Part shown: in pieces, positions 1-7,709 of the stretch | How positions within the stretch are numbered: position 1 is the stretch's first letter | How the letters are laid out: each line of letters starts with the position of its first letter | DNA from: Comamonadaceae bacterium | GTDB taxonomy: Bacteria; Pseudomonadota; Gammaproteobacteria; Burkholderiales; Burkholderiaceae | NCBI GenBank assembly: GCA_947374535.1 | Contig: CANCCJ010000120.1 | Location: 1-7,709 of the forward strand | Length of the DNA: 7,709 nt | Direction of reading: 5' to 3' | The notes under the pieces: generated by a model | Told to the model about the DNA's origin: nothing | Seen by the model: only the letters and a program-made list of their open reading frames with translations | The model's database searches: none | Translations under genes and position numbers: made by a program

Positions 1-11
1 TTTGAATCACC

Positions 12-806
12 ATGCTTGAAAATTTCAGCGGCGCCACACGAGTTCACGTCATTGTGGGCGACCCCATTGCCCAAGTGAAATCGCCTTTTGGCGTGACCCA
101 AGCTTTTGAATCACATGGCCGCGACGCCATCTGCGTCCCCGCCCACGTCACCCCCGCTGACTTGTCCGACTGGTGGGCTGGCACCCAACGCGCACGCAAC
201 ATCGACGGCTTGATCGTCACGGTGCCACACAAATTTGCCTGCACTGCGTTTTGTGACACGCTGTCAGAGCGCGCCGCTTTTCTAGGCACAGTGAACACCG
301 TGCGCCGCGACGCACAAGGCCATTGGCATGGCGACATGTTCGATGGCTTGGGCTATGTCCGTGCGATGGAAAAGAACGGTTGCATGTTGAAAAATAAACG
401 CGCACTGCTGGTTGGCGCAGGCGGTGCAGGCTCAGCCATCGCACACAGCTTGGTGCTGGCAGGCGTGAGCGAGTTGGCCATTCACGACCCCGACGACCAA
501 CGCCGTCAATCGTTGATTGACCGCCTCAACACCTTGAAGCTAGGCAAGGTCATACAAGGCAGCCCCGACCCCACAGGCTTTGATGTGGCAGTGAACGCCA
601 CACCCATCGGCATGAAAGAAACCGATCCCACCCCTATTGACACCAGCAAAATTAACAGCGACATGTTTGTGGGCTGCGTCATCACCGCACCCGCCATCAC
701 GCCTTTAATTGCTGCGGCTCGCGCCAAAGGCTGCAAGACGGTGACGGGTGCCGACATGTTTGCGCAAGTGCGCGAGCTGATGGTTAATTTCTTGTTGGAG
801 ATTTGA
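12..806 (+). CDS. Shikimate dehydrogenase-family oxidoreductase (divergent, SdhL-like; probably NAD-dependent)
   Basis: This 264-residue protein has the AroE fold order: an N-terminal substrate domain with VGDPIAQVKSP (15-25) and VTVPHK (69-74), then a Rossmann domain with GAGGAG (135-140). The catalytic pair is present: Lys74 and Asp111 match E. coli AroE Lys65 and Asp102 at the same 37-residue spacing, and Asn95 matches Asn86. Several substrate contacts differ: AroE Ser14 is Val22, Asn59 is Ile68, and the GDNTDG motif reads GDMFDG (107-112). After the second Rossmann strand the sequence is HDPDD, so Asp159 replaces the Arg that binds the NADP phosphate in AroE, which predicts NAD preference. 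I infer a catabolic dehydrogenase of a hydroxylated, probably alicyclic, acid rather than the biosynthetic enzyme. The start is the first ATG after an in-frame TGA at 3-5; no clear Shine-Dalgarno is visible in the few bases available. It is the first visible gene of a tight operon with the flavoprotein 3 bases downstream. Family is confident; substrate is unknown. Confidence 0.87.
   Translation: MLENFSGATRVHVIVGDPIAQVKSPFGVTQAFESHGRDAICVPAHVTPADLSDWWAGTQRARNIDGLIVTVPHKFACTAFCDTLSERAAFLGTVNTVRRDAQGHWHGDMFDGLGYVRAMEKNGCMLKNKRALLVGAGGAGSAIAHSLVLAGVSELAIHDPDDQRRQSLIDRLNTLKLGKVIQGSPDPTGFDVAVNATPIGMKETDPTPIDTSKINSDMFVGCVITAPAITPLIAAARAKGCKTVTGADMFAQVRELMVNFLLEI
795..800 (+). promoter_or_regulatory. 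Ribosome binding site of the flavoprotein gene
   Basis: TTGGAG lies 9 bases before the ATG at 810, inside the last codons of the upstream gene. It supports this start and suggests the two genes are translated from one message. Confidence 0.5.
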
Positions 807-809
807 GCG

Positions 810-2597
810 ATGCGCGACGCCTTAAATTTTCCTCATCAGCGACTCAGTCACCGCATAAACACCGATCTGTCGCAACTCAAGGACCAAGACACCGTGGACT
901 TGGTGGTCATTGGCTCTGGCGGGGCAGGTTTCTCAGCCGCACTCAATGCGGCCATTGACGGCGCACGCGTGCTGTTGGTCGAACGCATGGCCCATGTGGG
1001 TGGCACCACCGCTTTGTCAGCAGCTACCACTTGGGTGCCCGGCACCAAGCGCGGCTTGGAAGTCAACCCAGATGACACACCTGAGCGCGTGGCCACGTTT
1101 TTGAATCTCGCCGTGGGCGAACGCTCAGACACCAAAGTGCGCCAGGCATTCATCGACAACGGCCCACACGCCATCGCCAAACTCGAAACCAACAGCGCAC
1201 TGCAATTTCAGGTGCGCATGTTGCACCCCGACTATTTGTCAGAGCTTGAAGGCTCGGTGTTGCGTGGCCGTGCGATCGAGCCGCAACCCTTCGATGGCAA
1301 ACTGCTTGGCCCCAATCTGCCGCTCGTGCGCAACCCCATCCCCGAGTTCACCGTGCTCGGCGGCATGATGGTGGATCGTGACGACATTTTTCATTTGCTG
1401 CGTTTGACAGAAACGTGGAAGTCGTTCAGTTACAGCGTACGCATCATCTTGCGTCACTTTCTCGACAAACTGCGGCACCCCCGCAGCACGCGTTTGGTCA
1501 TGGGCAACGCCATGATTGCGCGCATGTTCTACAGCTATATCCAACGTCAAGGCCTGCTGGTGACGAACACCGAAGCCACACAACTGCTGCAAGACGGCAA
1601 CGCCATTCAAGGCGTGGCCTTACAACAAACCTTGCCCGATGGCAGCGTGGTCAAACGCATGGTGCACAGCAAAGGTGGCGTGGTCATGGCCAGCGGTGGT
1701 TTCAACCGCCACCCCACACGCCGCGCAGACATGCTGCCAGGCGCCAAAGAAGCCTGGTGCCCCGCAGGTCCTGGCCACACCGGCAAAGCGCAAGACTTGG
1801 CTCTGCTCGCCGGCGGTCAACTCGGCACTGGTGGCTTAAGCCACGCATTTTGGGCACCGGTGTCCACACGCCAACGCGACGATGGCAGCACCGCCGTCTT
1901 TCCACACTTTGTGATGGACCGCGGCAAGCCAGGCATGCTCACCGTGGACAGCCAAGGCCAACGCTATGTGAACGAATCCACTTCTTACCACTTGTTTGGC
2001 ATTGCCATGCAAGCGCACCACGCCATCACGCCCAGCGTGCCGTCGTGGTTGGTGTGTGATGCAGGCGCTTTGAAGCGCTATGGCATTGGCATGGTTCGTC
2101 CAGGTGGTCAAGGCTTGACGCCCTTCTTGGCCGATGGTTATTTGAAACAAGGCAACACCTTGGCCGAGTTGGCACAGCAGCTCAACGTGCCTGCAGACAA
2201 ACTCAAAGCCACGGTCGAACGCTTCAATGCGTTGGCTGACAAAGGCATTGACGAAGATTTCCAACGCGGCACCACCGACTACCAACGCGCCAACGGCGAC
2301 GCCACATGGCATGGCCCCAACTCCTGCTTGGGCGCTCTGCGCGAAGGCCCCTTTTATGCCGTGGCCCTTTACCCGGGCGACATTGGTGCCGCCACAGGTT
2401 TGGTCACCGATGGCGATGCGCGCGTGCTCAATGCACAGGGCATTGCGATTGACGGCCTCTACGCTGCGGGCAACGATATGCACTCCATCATGGGCGGCGT
2501 CTACCCTGCACCGGGCATCACGATTGGGCCAGGTGTGACGTTTGGCTACTTGGCTGCCAAACACGCGGTGGCGCGGGCCCATCACACAGGTTCATGA
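810..2597 (+). CDS. FAD-dependent oxidoreductase, fumarate reductase / 3-ketosteroid delta1-dehydrogenase type
   Basis: This 595-residue flavoprotein belongs to the FAD-binding-2 family (fumarate reductase flavoprotein, KstD, urocanate reductase and relatives). The N-terminal dinucleotide fold has VDLVVIGSGGAG (29-40) with GxGxxG at 35-40, an acidic Glu58 at the end of the second strand, and the following Gly pair (64-65). GGVVMASGGFNR (289-300) is the usual second FAD segment, and GLYAAGND (549-556) with YPAPGITIGPGVTFG (565-579) forms the C-terminal FAD closure. Tyr565-x-x-x-Gly569 matches in spacing the YPGPG motif of KstD, where Tyr and Gly help activate a ring ketone. NES at 388-390 followed by Tyr393 resembles the conserved NESxxY region of this family. 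There is no signal peptide, Tat motif or haem-binding segment, so it is likely cytoplasmic and passes electrons to an unseen acceptor. It probably makes or removes a C=C bond next to a carbonyl or carboxylate. The substrate cannot be read from sequence; a steroid is not supported by the context. Confidence 0.88.
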   Translation: MRDALNFPHQRLSHRINTDLSQLKDQDTVDLVVIGSGGAGFSAALNAAIDGARVLLVERMAHVGGTTALSAATTWVPGTKRGLEVNPDDTPERVATFLNLAVGERSDTKVRQAFIDNGPHAIAKLETNSALQFQVRMLHPDYLSELEGSVLRGRAIEPQPFDGKLLGPNLPLVRNPIPEFTVLGGMMVDRDDIFHLLRLTETWKSFSYSVRIILRHFLDKLRHPRSTRLVMGNAMIARMFYSYIQRQGLLVTNTEATQLLQDGNAIQGVALQQTLPDGSVVKRMVHSKGGVVMASGGFNRHPTRRADMLPGAKEAWCPAGPGHTGKAQDLALLAGGQLGTGGLSHAFWAPVSTRQRDDGSTAVFPHFVMDRGKPGMLTVDSQGQRYVNESTSYHLFGIAMQAHHAITPSVPSWLVCDAGALKRYGIGMVRPGGQGLTPFLADGYLKQGNTLAELAQQLNVPADKLKATVERFNALADKGIDEDFQRGTTDYQRANGDATWHGPNSCLGALREGPFYAVALYPGDIGAATGLVTDGDARVLNAQGIAIDGLYAAGNDMHSIMGGVYPAPGITIGPGVTFGYLAAKHAVARAHHTGS

Positions 2598-2603
2598 TTC
2601 ACC

Positions 2604-3995
2604 ATGGCCACACGCATAGAACATGACTCATTGGGCGCCATCGAGGTGCCTGAAGAAAGGCTTTGGGGCGCGCAAACCCAGCGTTCTTTGGCGCACTTCC
2701 ACATCTCGTGTGAAAAGATGCCCACTGAAGTCATGCATGCGCTTGCGCAAGTCAAGGCCGTTTGCGCCAACGTCAATTTCGAACTCGGATTGCTTTCAGA
2801 AAGTAAGGCGCACGCGATTACAGCAGCGGCAAAGGAGGTACTGTCGGGTATGCATCCCGACGAGTTCCCTTTGTCGGTTTGGCAAACGGGCTCTGGCACT
2901 CAGAGCCATATGAACATGAACGAGGTGCTAGCCAACCGTGCGTCTGAATTGCTAGGCGGGCAACGAGGCCGTGATCGACTCATTCACCCCAATGACGACG
3001 TGAATCTCGGACAGTCTTCGAATGACATTTTTCCAACCGCCATGCATGTCGCGGCGGTCACTGCAATATCAAACCGCTTACGACCCAGCTTGATGCGTTT
3101 GACACAAACGTTGCGTGAAAAGTCTGAGGCGTTCAATGACATTTACAAAATCGGTCGAACCCACTTACAAGATGCAACGCCACTGACCTTGGGGCAAGAA
3201 ATGTCGGGCTATGTGGCACAGCTAGAACATGCAGCCTCCTGCATTGAACAAGCATTGACTTCCATTTACCCCTTGGCTGTCGGTGGCACGGCTGTTGGCA
3301 CAGGCCTCAACACGCACCCTGAATTTGGTGAGCGCGTGGCAGCTGCGCTAGCGCAATCCACAGGCCTGCCGTTTGTGAGTGCTGCCAATAAATTTTCGGC
3401 ACTGGCCGCCCATGATGGGTTGGTCGCTGCGCATGGTGCGCTCAAAGTGCTGGCCATCGCCTTGATGAAAATTGCCAACGACATCCGCTGGCTCGCATCT
3501 GGCCCACGCTGCGGGCTGGGCGAAATTACCTTGCCAGAAAATGAACCCGGCAGCTCCATCATGCCGGGCAAAGTCAACCCAACCCAATCAGAAGCCATCG
3601 CCATGCTGGCCTGCCAAGTGATGGGGAACGATGCAGCCATCAGCTTCGGTGGGGCTTCTGGAAATTTTGAGCTCAATGTGTACAAGCCATTGATTGCCTA
3701 CAACTTCATGCAAAGCGTGCGGTTGCTCACCGATGGCATGAACAGCTTTGACGCACATTGCGCGCGTGGTATTGAACCGCAACGCGAACGAATTACCGAA
3801 TTGGTCCACCACTCATTGATGCTGGTGACGGCGCTAGTGCCGCACATTGGCTACGACCGTGCTGCTCAAATTGCCAAGAAAGCTCAGCGTGAAGGTTCGA
3901 CGTTGAAAGCTGCTGCATTGGCATTAGGCTTGGTTTCACCAGAAGATTTTGACCGTTGGGTGAAGCCAGAAAATATGATTGGCAATAAAAAATAA
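2604..3995 (+). CDS. fumC: Class II fumarate hydratase (fumarase C)
   Basis: Fumarase C reversibly hydrates fumarate to L-malate as an iron-free homotetramer in the cytosol. At 463 residues the length is normal. The three superfamily regions are intact: [14 protein letters not shown] (95-108, with Ser97 and Thr99), [14 protein letters not shown] (128-141, with Asn140), and the signature [11 protein letters not shown] (316-326). Expected active-site residues are present: His187 in [10 protein letters not shown], Ser317 in the mobile loop, Lys323 and Asn325, each one less than the E. coli FumC number. [14 protein letters not shown] (349-362) is also typical of fumarases and argues against aspartase or carboxymuconate cycloisomerase. 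The start lies 6 bases after the flavoprotein stop with no good Shine-Dalgarno, so it probably depends on translation of the upstream gene. Fumarase could return C4 acids from aromatic degradation to the TCA cycle, but its place directly behind a desaturase-type flavoprotein may point to a dedicated second copy. Confidence 0.95.
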   Translation: MATRIEHDSLGAIEVPEERLWGAQTQRSLAHFHISCEKMPTEVMHALAQVKAVCANVNFELGLLSESKAHAITAAAKEVLSGMHPDEFPLSVWQTGSGTQSHMNMNEVLANRASELLGGQRGRDRLIHPNDDVNLGQSSNDIFPTAMHVAAVTAISNRLRPSLMRLTQTLREKSEAFNDIYKIGRTHLQDATPLTLGQEMSGYVAQLEHAASCIEQALTSIYPLAVGGTAVGTGLNTHPEFGERVAAALAQSTGLPFVSAANKFSALAAHDGLVAAHGALKVLAIALMKIANDIRWLASGPRCGLGEITLPENEPGSSIMPGKVNPTQSEAIAMLACQVMGNDAAISFGGASGNFELNVYKPLIAYNFMQSVRLLTDGMNSFDAHCARGIEPQRERITELVHHSLMLVTALVPHIGYDRAAQIAKKAQREGSTLKAAALALGLVSPEDFDRWVKPENMIGNKK

Positions 3996-4007
3996 TCGAT
4001 GTACGAT
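3979..4007 (+). promoter_or_regulatory. Candidate sigma70 promoter for the CHRD lipoprotein gene
   Basis: TTGGCA (3979-3984, five of six matches to the -35 consensus) is followed after exactly 17 bases by TACGAT (4002-4007, four of six matches to the -10 consensus). The spacer is A/T-rich. It overlaps the last codons of fumC and would start transcription near 4014, about 50 bases before the ATG at 4063. This suggests the CHRD gene can be transcribed separately from the fumC operon. The call rests on consensus matching by eye. Confidence 0.5.
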
Positions 4008-4015
4008 GAATTCGC

Positions 4016-4033
4016 CTTGATCCACTGATCAAG
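4016..4033 (+). promoter_or_regulatory. 7-bp inverted repeat in the fumC-CHRD gap
   Basis: CTTGATC, a 4-base loop CACT, then GATCAAG form a perfect dyad. No T-run follows on either strand, so it is a poor intrinsic terminator. It lies just downstream of the predicted -10 box, near the expected transcript start. It could be an operator or a stabilising hairpin at the 5' end of the mRNA. Both roles are inference. Confidence 0.4.
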
Positions 4034-4050
4034 CCAACACCACCTGAAAA

Positions 4051-4056
4051 AGGGAG
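4051..4056 (+). promoter_or_regulatory. Ribosome binding site of the CHRD gene
   Basis: AGGGAG sits 6 bases before the ATG at 4063. It is a clear Shine-Dalgarno and decides this start. Confidence 0.65.
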
Positions 4057-4062
4057 AAACGT

Positions 4063-4530
4063 ATGTCATTTTTTAAAGCATTCATCAGTCGCACATTTTT
4101 GTCATCGTGCGTCTTGCTACTCGCTAGCTGCGCCTCTCTTTACGGCGATCCCAACAGCGTCAAATTGAGCGGCCAACTGACAGGCATGAATCAAGTGCCG
4201 CCAAACACGAGTTTGGGCAAGGGAACGGTTGAAGCCACCCTCAACAAAGAAACGAATGAACTCACATGGACCGTCACCTACACTGGATTGAGCGGCCCTG
4301 CGGTTGCGGGCCACTTCCATGGTCCGGCACAGGCCGGAGCGAATGCAGGTGTCGCACTTGGTTTCAAAGGTCCGCTTGAAAGCCCTATCAAAGGCAGCGC
4401 CACACTGTCAGCGGCGCAATCCAAAGATCTGCTGGACGGCAAGTGGTACGTGAATCTTCACACCAAAGTCAGTCCTGGCGGCGAGGTGCGCGCACAAGTT
4501 CTGCCTGCACAGCAGCGTTTGGGTTACTAG
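4063..4530 (+). CDS. CHRD-domain lipoprotein
   Basis: This 155-residue protein has a lipoprotein signal peptide: Lys5 and Arg10, a hydrophobic core (about 11-21), and the lipobox LASC with Cys23 as the predicted lipidated residue. The residue after Cys23 is Ala, not Asp, which favours sorting to the outer membrane. From about residue 33 to 148 it forms a single CHRD domain, a beta-rich fold first named in chordin: LSGQLTGMNQVPP at the start, a central WTVTYTGLSGPAVAGHFHGPA (70-90), and a final WYVNLHTKVSPGGEVRAQV (127-145). The HFHGP motif and the ending 'NLHTxxxPGGEVRAQ' are typical of bacterial CHRD proteins. Their molecular function is not established, and no enzymatic activity is suggested here. 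It has its own ribosome binding site and candidate promoter, so its link to the fumC operon may be only positional. It ends just before the shared terminator. Confidence 0.88.
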   Translation: MSFFKAFISRTFLSSCVLLLASCASLYGDPNSVKLSGQLTGMNQVPPNTSLGKGTVEATLNKETNELTWTVTYTGLSGPAVAGHFHGPAQAGANAGVALGFKGPLESPIKGSATLSAAQSKDLLDGKWYVNLHTKVSPGGEVRAQVLPAQQRLGY

Positions 4531-4544
4531 CCTCGACTCGCTAG

Positions 4545-4589
4545 CAAAAGAAAAAGCGGCTTCGGAAAACCGAGCCGCTTTTTCTTTTG
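4545..4589. terminator. Bidirectional intrinsic terminator between the convergent operons
   Basis: The arms 4545-4565 and 4570-4589 pair along almost their whole length around an AAAA loop (4566-4569), with one bulged T at 4562. The GC-rich core (AGCGGCT/AGCCGCT plus CGG/CCG) is flanked by an A-rich left arm and a T-rich right arm. RNA from either strand therefore has a GC hairpin followed by a U-rich tract. It begins 14 bases after the CHRD stop (4530) and 36 bases beyond the ligC stop (4626) read on the other strand. Confidence 0.93.
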
Positions 4590-4625
4590 TCATCCGCCTC
4601 ATCACAAGGCAGATGCAGGAACGCT

Positions 4626-5582
4626 TCAAGCGTTGAGTTGCAACTCCAAATCGTGCAAGACTTTGTAGCAAGGCAGCACTTGCGCAACGCTGGAGTTTGG
4701 CTCGCGACCTTCTTTGATGGCCGCAAAAAACTCACGGTCTTGCAACTCAATGCCGTTCATGGACACCGCCACTTTGGACACGTCGATTTGTTCTTCCTTG
4801 CCGGTGTACAGGTCGTCGTAACGGGCCAGGTAGGTGCCCGTGTCGCCGATGTAGCGGAAGTACGTGCCCAGCGGGCCGTCGTTGTTGAAGCTCAGCGACA
4901 AAGTGCAGATCGCGCCGTTGGCGGCTTGCAGCTGAATGCTCATGTCCATGGCGATGCCCAAAGTGGGGTGGATCGGGCCTTGCACCGCATTGGCTTTGAC
5001 GATGGGGCTGCCGCACTGGTAGGCGAACAGGTCAACCGTGTGGGCTGCGTGGTGCCACAGCAGGTGGTCGGTCCAGCTGCGGGCCTGGCCCAGCGCGTTC
5101 ATGTTGGTGCGGCGGAAGAAGTAGGTCTGCACATCCATTTGCTGGATGTTGAACTCGCCGGCCTGGATCTTGTGGTTGACCCACTGGTGGCTGGGGTTGA
5201 AGCGCCGGGTGTGACCCACCATGGCCACCAGACCGGTTTCCTTTTGGACGCGCAGAACTTCTTGGCCTTCTTTGTACACATCGCACAGCGGAATCTCCAC
5301 CTGCACATGCTTGCCAGCCTTGAGGCAAGCCAAGGTCTGGCTGGCGTGCATCTGGGTAGGTGTGCACAAAATGACCGCATCGACTTCTTTCAAAGCCAGC
5401 GATTCGTTCAAATCGGTGGTGACATGGCCAATGCCGTATTTGTCTGCCACCTCTTTGGTTTTGGCGAACTCGCGGCCGATCAGCGAGACGACTTTCACAC
5501 CGTCAATGTTTTGAATGCCGTCCAGGTGTTTGATGCCAAAGGCACCTGCGCCCGCGAGGGCGACTTTGATGGTTTTGCTCAT
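4626..5582 (-). CDS. ligC: 4-carboxy-2-hydroxymuconate-6-semialdehyde dehydrogenase (LigC/PmdC)
   Basis: LigC oxidises the ring-cleavage product of protocatechuate, as its cyclic hemiacetal, to 2-pyrone-4,6-dicarboxylate with NADP. The 318-residue protein is a Gfo/Idh/MocA-type dehydrogenase: an N-terminal Rossmann domain with AGAGAFG (10-16) and CTPTQMHA (73-80), then the EIP motif (96-98) in place of the family's usual EKP, as I recall for LigC. The C-terminal domain holds GHTRRFNPSHQ (123-133), SWTDHLLWHHAAHTVD (169-184) and LSFNNDGPLGT (230-240), which I recognise as strongly LigC-like. It is the last gene of the operon, 11 bases after the ligB stop, with GAGGA (5589-5593) as ribosome binding site 6 bases before the ATG. 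The shared terminator follows, so the operon ends here. Confidence 0.95.
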   Translation of the reverse strand: MSKTIKVALAGAGAFGIKHLDGIQNIDGVKVVSLIGREFAKTKEVADKYGIGHVTTDLNESLALKEVDAVILCTPTQMHASQTLACLKAGKHVQVEIPLCDVYKEGQEVLRVQKETGLVAMVGHTRRFNPSHQWVNHKIQAGEFNIQQMDVQTYFFRRTNMNALGQARSWTDHLLWHHAAHTVDLFAYQCGSPIVKANAVQGPIHPTLGIAMDMSIQLQAANGAICTLSLSFNNDGPLGTYFRYIGDTGTYLARYDDLYTGKEEQIDVSKVAVSMNGIELQDREFFAAIKEGREPNSSVAQVLPCYKVLHDLELQLNA

Positions 5583-5588
5583 GAGGAT

Positions 5589-5593
5589 TCCTC
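5589..5593 (-). promoter_or_regulatory. Ribosome binding site of ligC
   Basis: On the minus strand GAGGA lies 6 bases before the ligC ATG and directly after the ligB stop codon. It also forms one half of a small GAGGA/TCCTC dyad with the bases next to the start codon. Confidence 0.6.
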
Positions 5594-6911
<1,318 letters not shown>

Positions 6912-6912
<1 letters not shown>

Positions 6913-7709
6913 CAGTTAGCCTCCTCTGGCCAGTACAAGCGCATCGGGTTGTCCACGAGCAACTTGCGTTGCAGCTCGGCGGTCGGCGCGATGTGCGGGA
7001 TGAAGTCCACCAGCAGGCCGTCGTCGGGCATGTGGTCTTTCAAGTTCGGGTGCGGCCAATCGGTGCCCCAGAGCACGCGATCAGGGAACTCTTCGACGAT
7101 GCGCTTGGCAAACGGGATCACGTCCTGGTAGGCGTTTTGCTCGCCGTTGAGTGCTTTGGGGCCATTCACCGACAGACGCTCGGGGCAAGACACCTTGCTC
7201 CACACGTTGGTGTGCTCGCGCATGAACTTCTGGAACAGCGCAAACTGCGGGCCGTCCACCGGCAAAGACACATCGGGCCGCCCCATGTGGTCCACCACCA
7301 CGGTGGTGGGCAGCGCGGTGAAAAAGTCCCACAGCTCGGGCAGATCGACCGCCTCGAAATAGATCACGACATGCCAGCCCCACTTGGCGATGCGACCGGC
7401 GATCTCGAGCAGCTCGTCCTTGGGCGTGAAGTCCACCAGACGCTTGACGAAGTTGAAGCGCACGCCACGCACACCGGCGTCGTGCATGGCCTGGATTTCT
7501 TGGTCGGTCACGCTGCGCTTGACAGTGGCCACGCCTCGCGCCTTGCCGCCGGAGTGGACTAAGGCATCGACCATGGCCCGGTTGTCCGCACCATGGCAAG
7601 TGGCTTGCACCACCACATTGCGCGCAAACCCCAGGTGGTCACGCAGCGCATAGAGCTGGTGCTTGCTGGCATCGCACGGCGTGTACTTGCGCTCGGACGC
7701 ATAAGGGAA
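6912..7709 (-). CDS. ligI: 2-pyrone-4,6-dicarboxylate hydrolase (LigI/PmdD), 5' end outside the window
   Basis: LigI hydrolyses 2-pyrone-4,6-dicarboxylate to 4-oxalomesaconate or its isomer, the step after LigC. It is a metal-independent member of the amidohydrolase superfamily with a TIM-barrel fold. The frame is open to the right edge, giving 265 visible residues beginning FPYASERKYTPCDASKHQ; the usual length of about 290 means roughly 25-30 N-terminal residues are missing, including the expected HxH motif. Visible family segments are VVVQATCHGADNR (32-44 of the fragment), VVVDHMGRPD (137-146), KVSCPERLS (172-180) and WGTDWPHPN (214-222). Asp217 in the last is the expected catalytic Asp (Asp248 of Sphingomonas LigI). 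A GTG at 7616 could be read as a start, but the family sequence clearly continues upstream of it, so that start is wrong. The stop overlaps the ligA ATG by one base. Confidence 0.96.
6920..6925 (-). promoter_or_regulatory. Strong ribosome binding site of ligA, inside the ligI coding end
   Basis: On the minus strand AGGAGG sits 7 bases before the ligA ATG. The same bases encode the Glu-Glu near the LigI C-terminus (EEAN then stop). It fixes the ligA start and gives high initiation at an overlapping junction. Confidence 0.8.

Noticed and set aside
1..117. The 10-mer tttgaatcac occurring at 1-10 and again at 105-114, each just before an ATG
   Set aside because: The second copy is inside the coding sequence in a working frame; one repeated 10-mer in a window this size is expected by chance.
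1836..2585. A 249-codon minus-strand open frame inside the flavoprotein gene
   Set aside because: It opposes conserved FAD-binding segments, and its translation shows no domain.
2604..3995. Possibility that the fumarase-like gene is a 3-carboxymuconate cycloisomerase, given the nearby protocatechuate genes
   Set aside because: The sequence has full fumarase C motifs ([28 protein letters not shown]), and the neighbouring operon is the 4,5-cleavage route, which does not use that enzyme.
7268..7290. CACCACC/GGTGGTG inverted repeat inside ligI
   Set aside because: It falls on codons for the conserved Val-Val-Val-Asp-His stretch and is explained by repeated GTG codons.

Overview
The window holds eight protein genes in two convergent blocks separated by a shared bidirectional terminator. 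No RNA genes, mobile elements or CRISPR arrays were seen. The gene content fits a betaproteobacterium, most likely of the Comamonadaceae (the group with Comamonas, Delftia, Polaromonas and Limnohabitans). The main reason is that the minus-strand genes match the end of the protocatechuate 4,5-cleavage (pmd/lig) operon, in the order D-A-B-C reported for Comamonas. The genus assignment is inference from gene order and general sequence character, not from a search.

Left block, plus strand (12-4530). Three genes are packed with gaps of 3 and 6 bases: a divergent shikimate-dehydrogenase-family oxidoreductase (12-806), a KstD/fumarate-reductase-type FAD flavoprotein (810-2597) and a class II fumarase (2604-3995). 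The first keeps the Lys/Asp catalytic pair of AroE, but several shikimate-contacting residues are replaced and an Asp sits where NADP-dependent AroE has Arg. It is therefore probably an NAD-dependent enzyme acting on a substrate other than shikimate. After fumC there is a good sigma70-like promoter, a 7-bp dyad near its expected start site, and a small CHRD-domain lipoprotein gene (4063-4530).

Centre (4545-4589). A long hairpin with A-rich and T-rich flanks can act as an intrinsic terminator on both strands, closing both blocks.

Right block, minus strand (7709 down to 4626). ligI/pmdD (its 5' end lies outside the window), ligA/pmdA, ligB/pmdB and ligC/pmdC form a tightly coupled operon. LigAB cleaves the protocatechuate ring to 4-carboxy-2-hydroxymuconate-6-semialdehyde. 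LigC oxidises that product (as its hemiacetal) to 2-pyrone-4,6-dicarboxylate, and LigI opens the pyrone ring. The later steps, hydratase and aldolase giving pyruvate and oxaloacetate, would be encoded beyond the right edge.

How they might fit together (inference). The right block is a standard aromatic catabolic operon. The left three-gene operon has the enzyme classes for a 'desaturate, hydrate, oxidise' series like succinate to fumarate to malate to oxaloacetate. Alternatively, it may feed an alicyclic acid related to quinate or shikimate towards protocatechuate. This left operon is the least explained part of the window.
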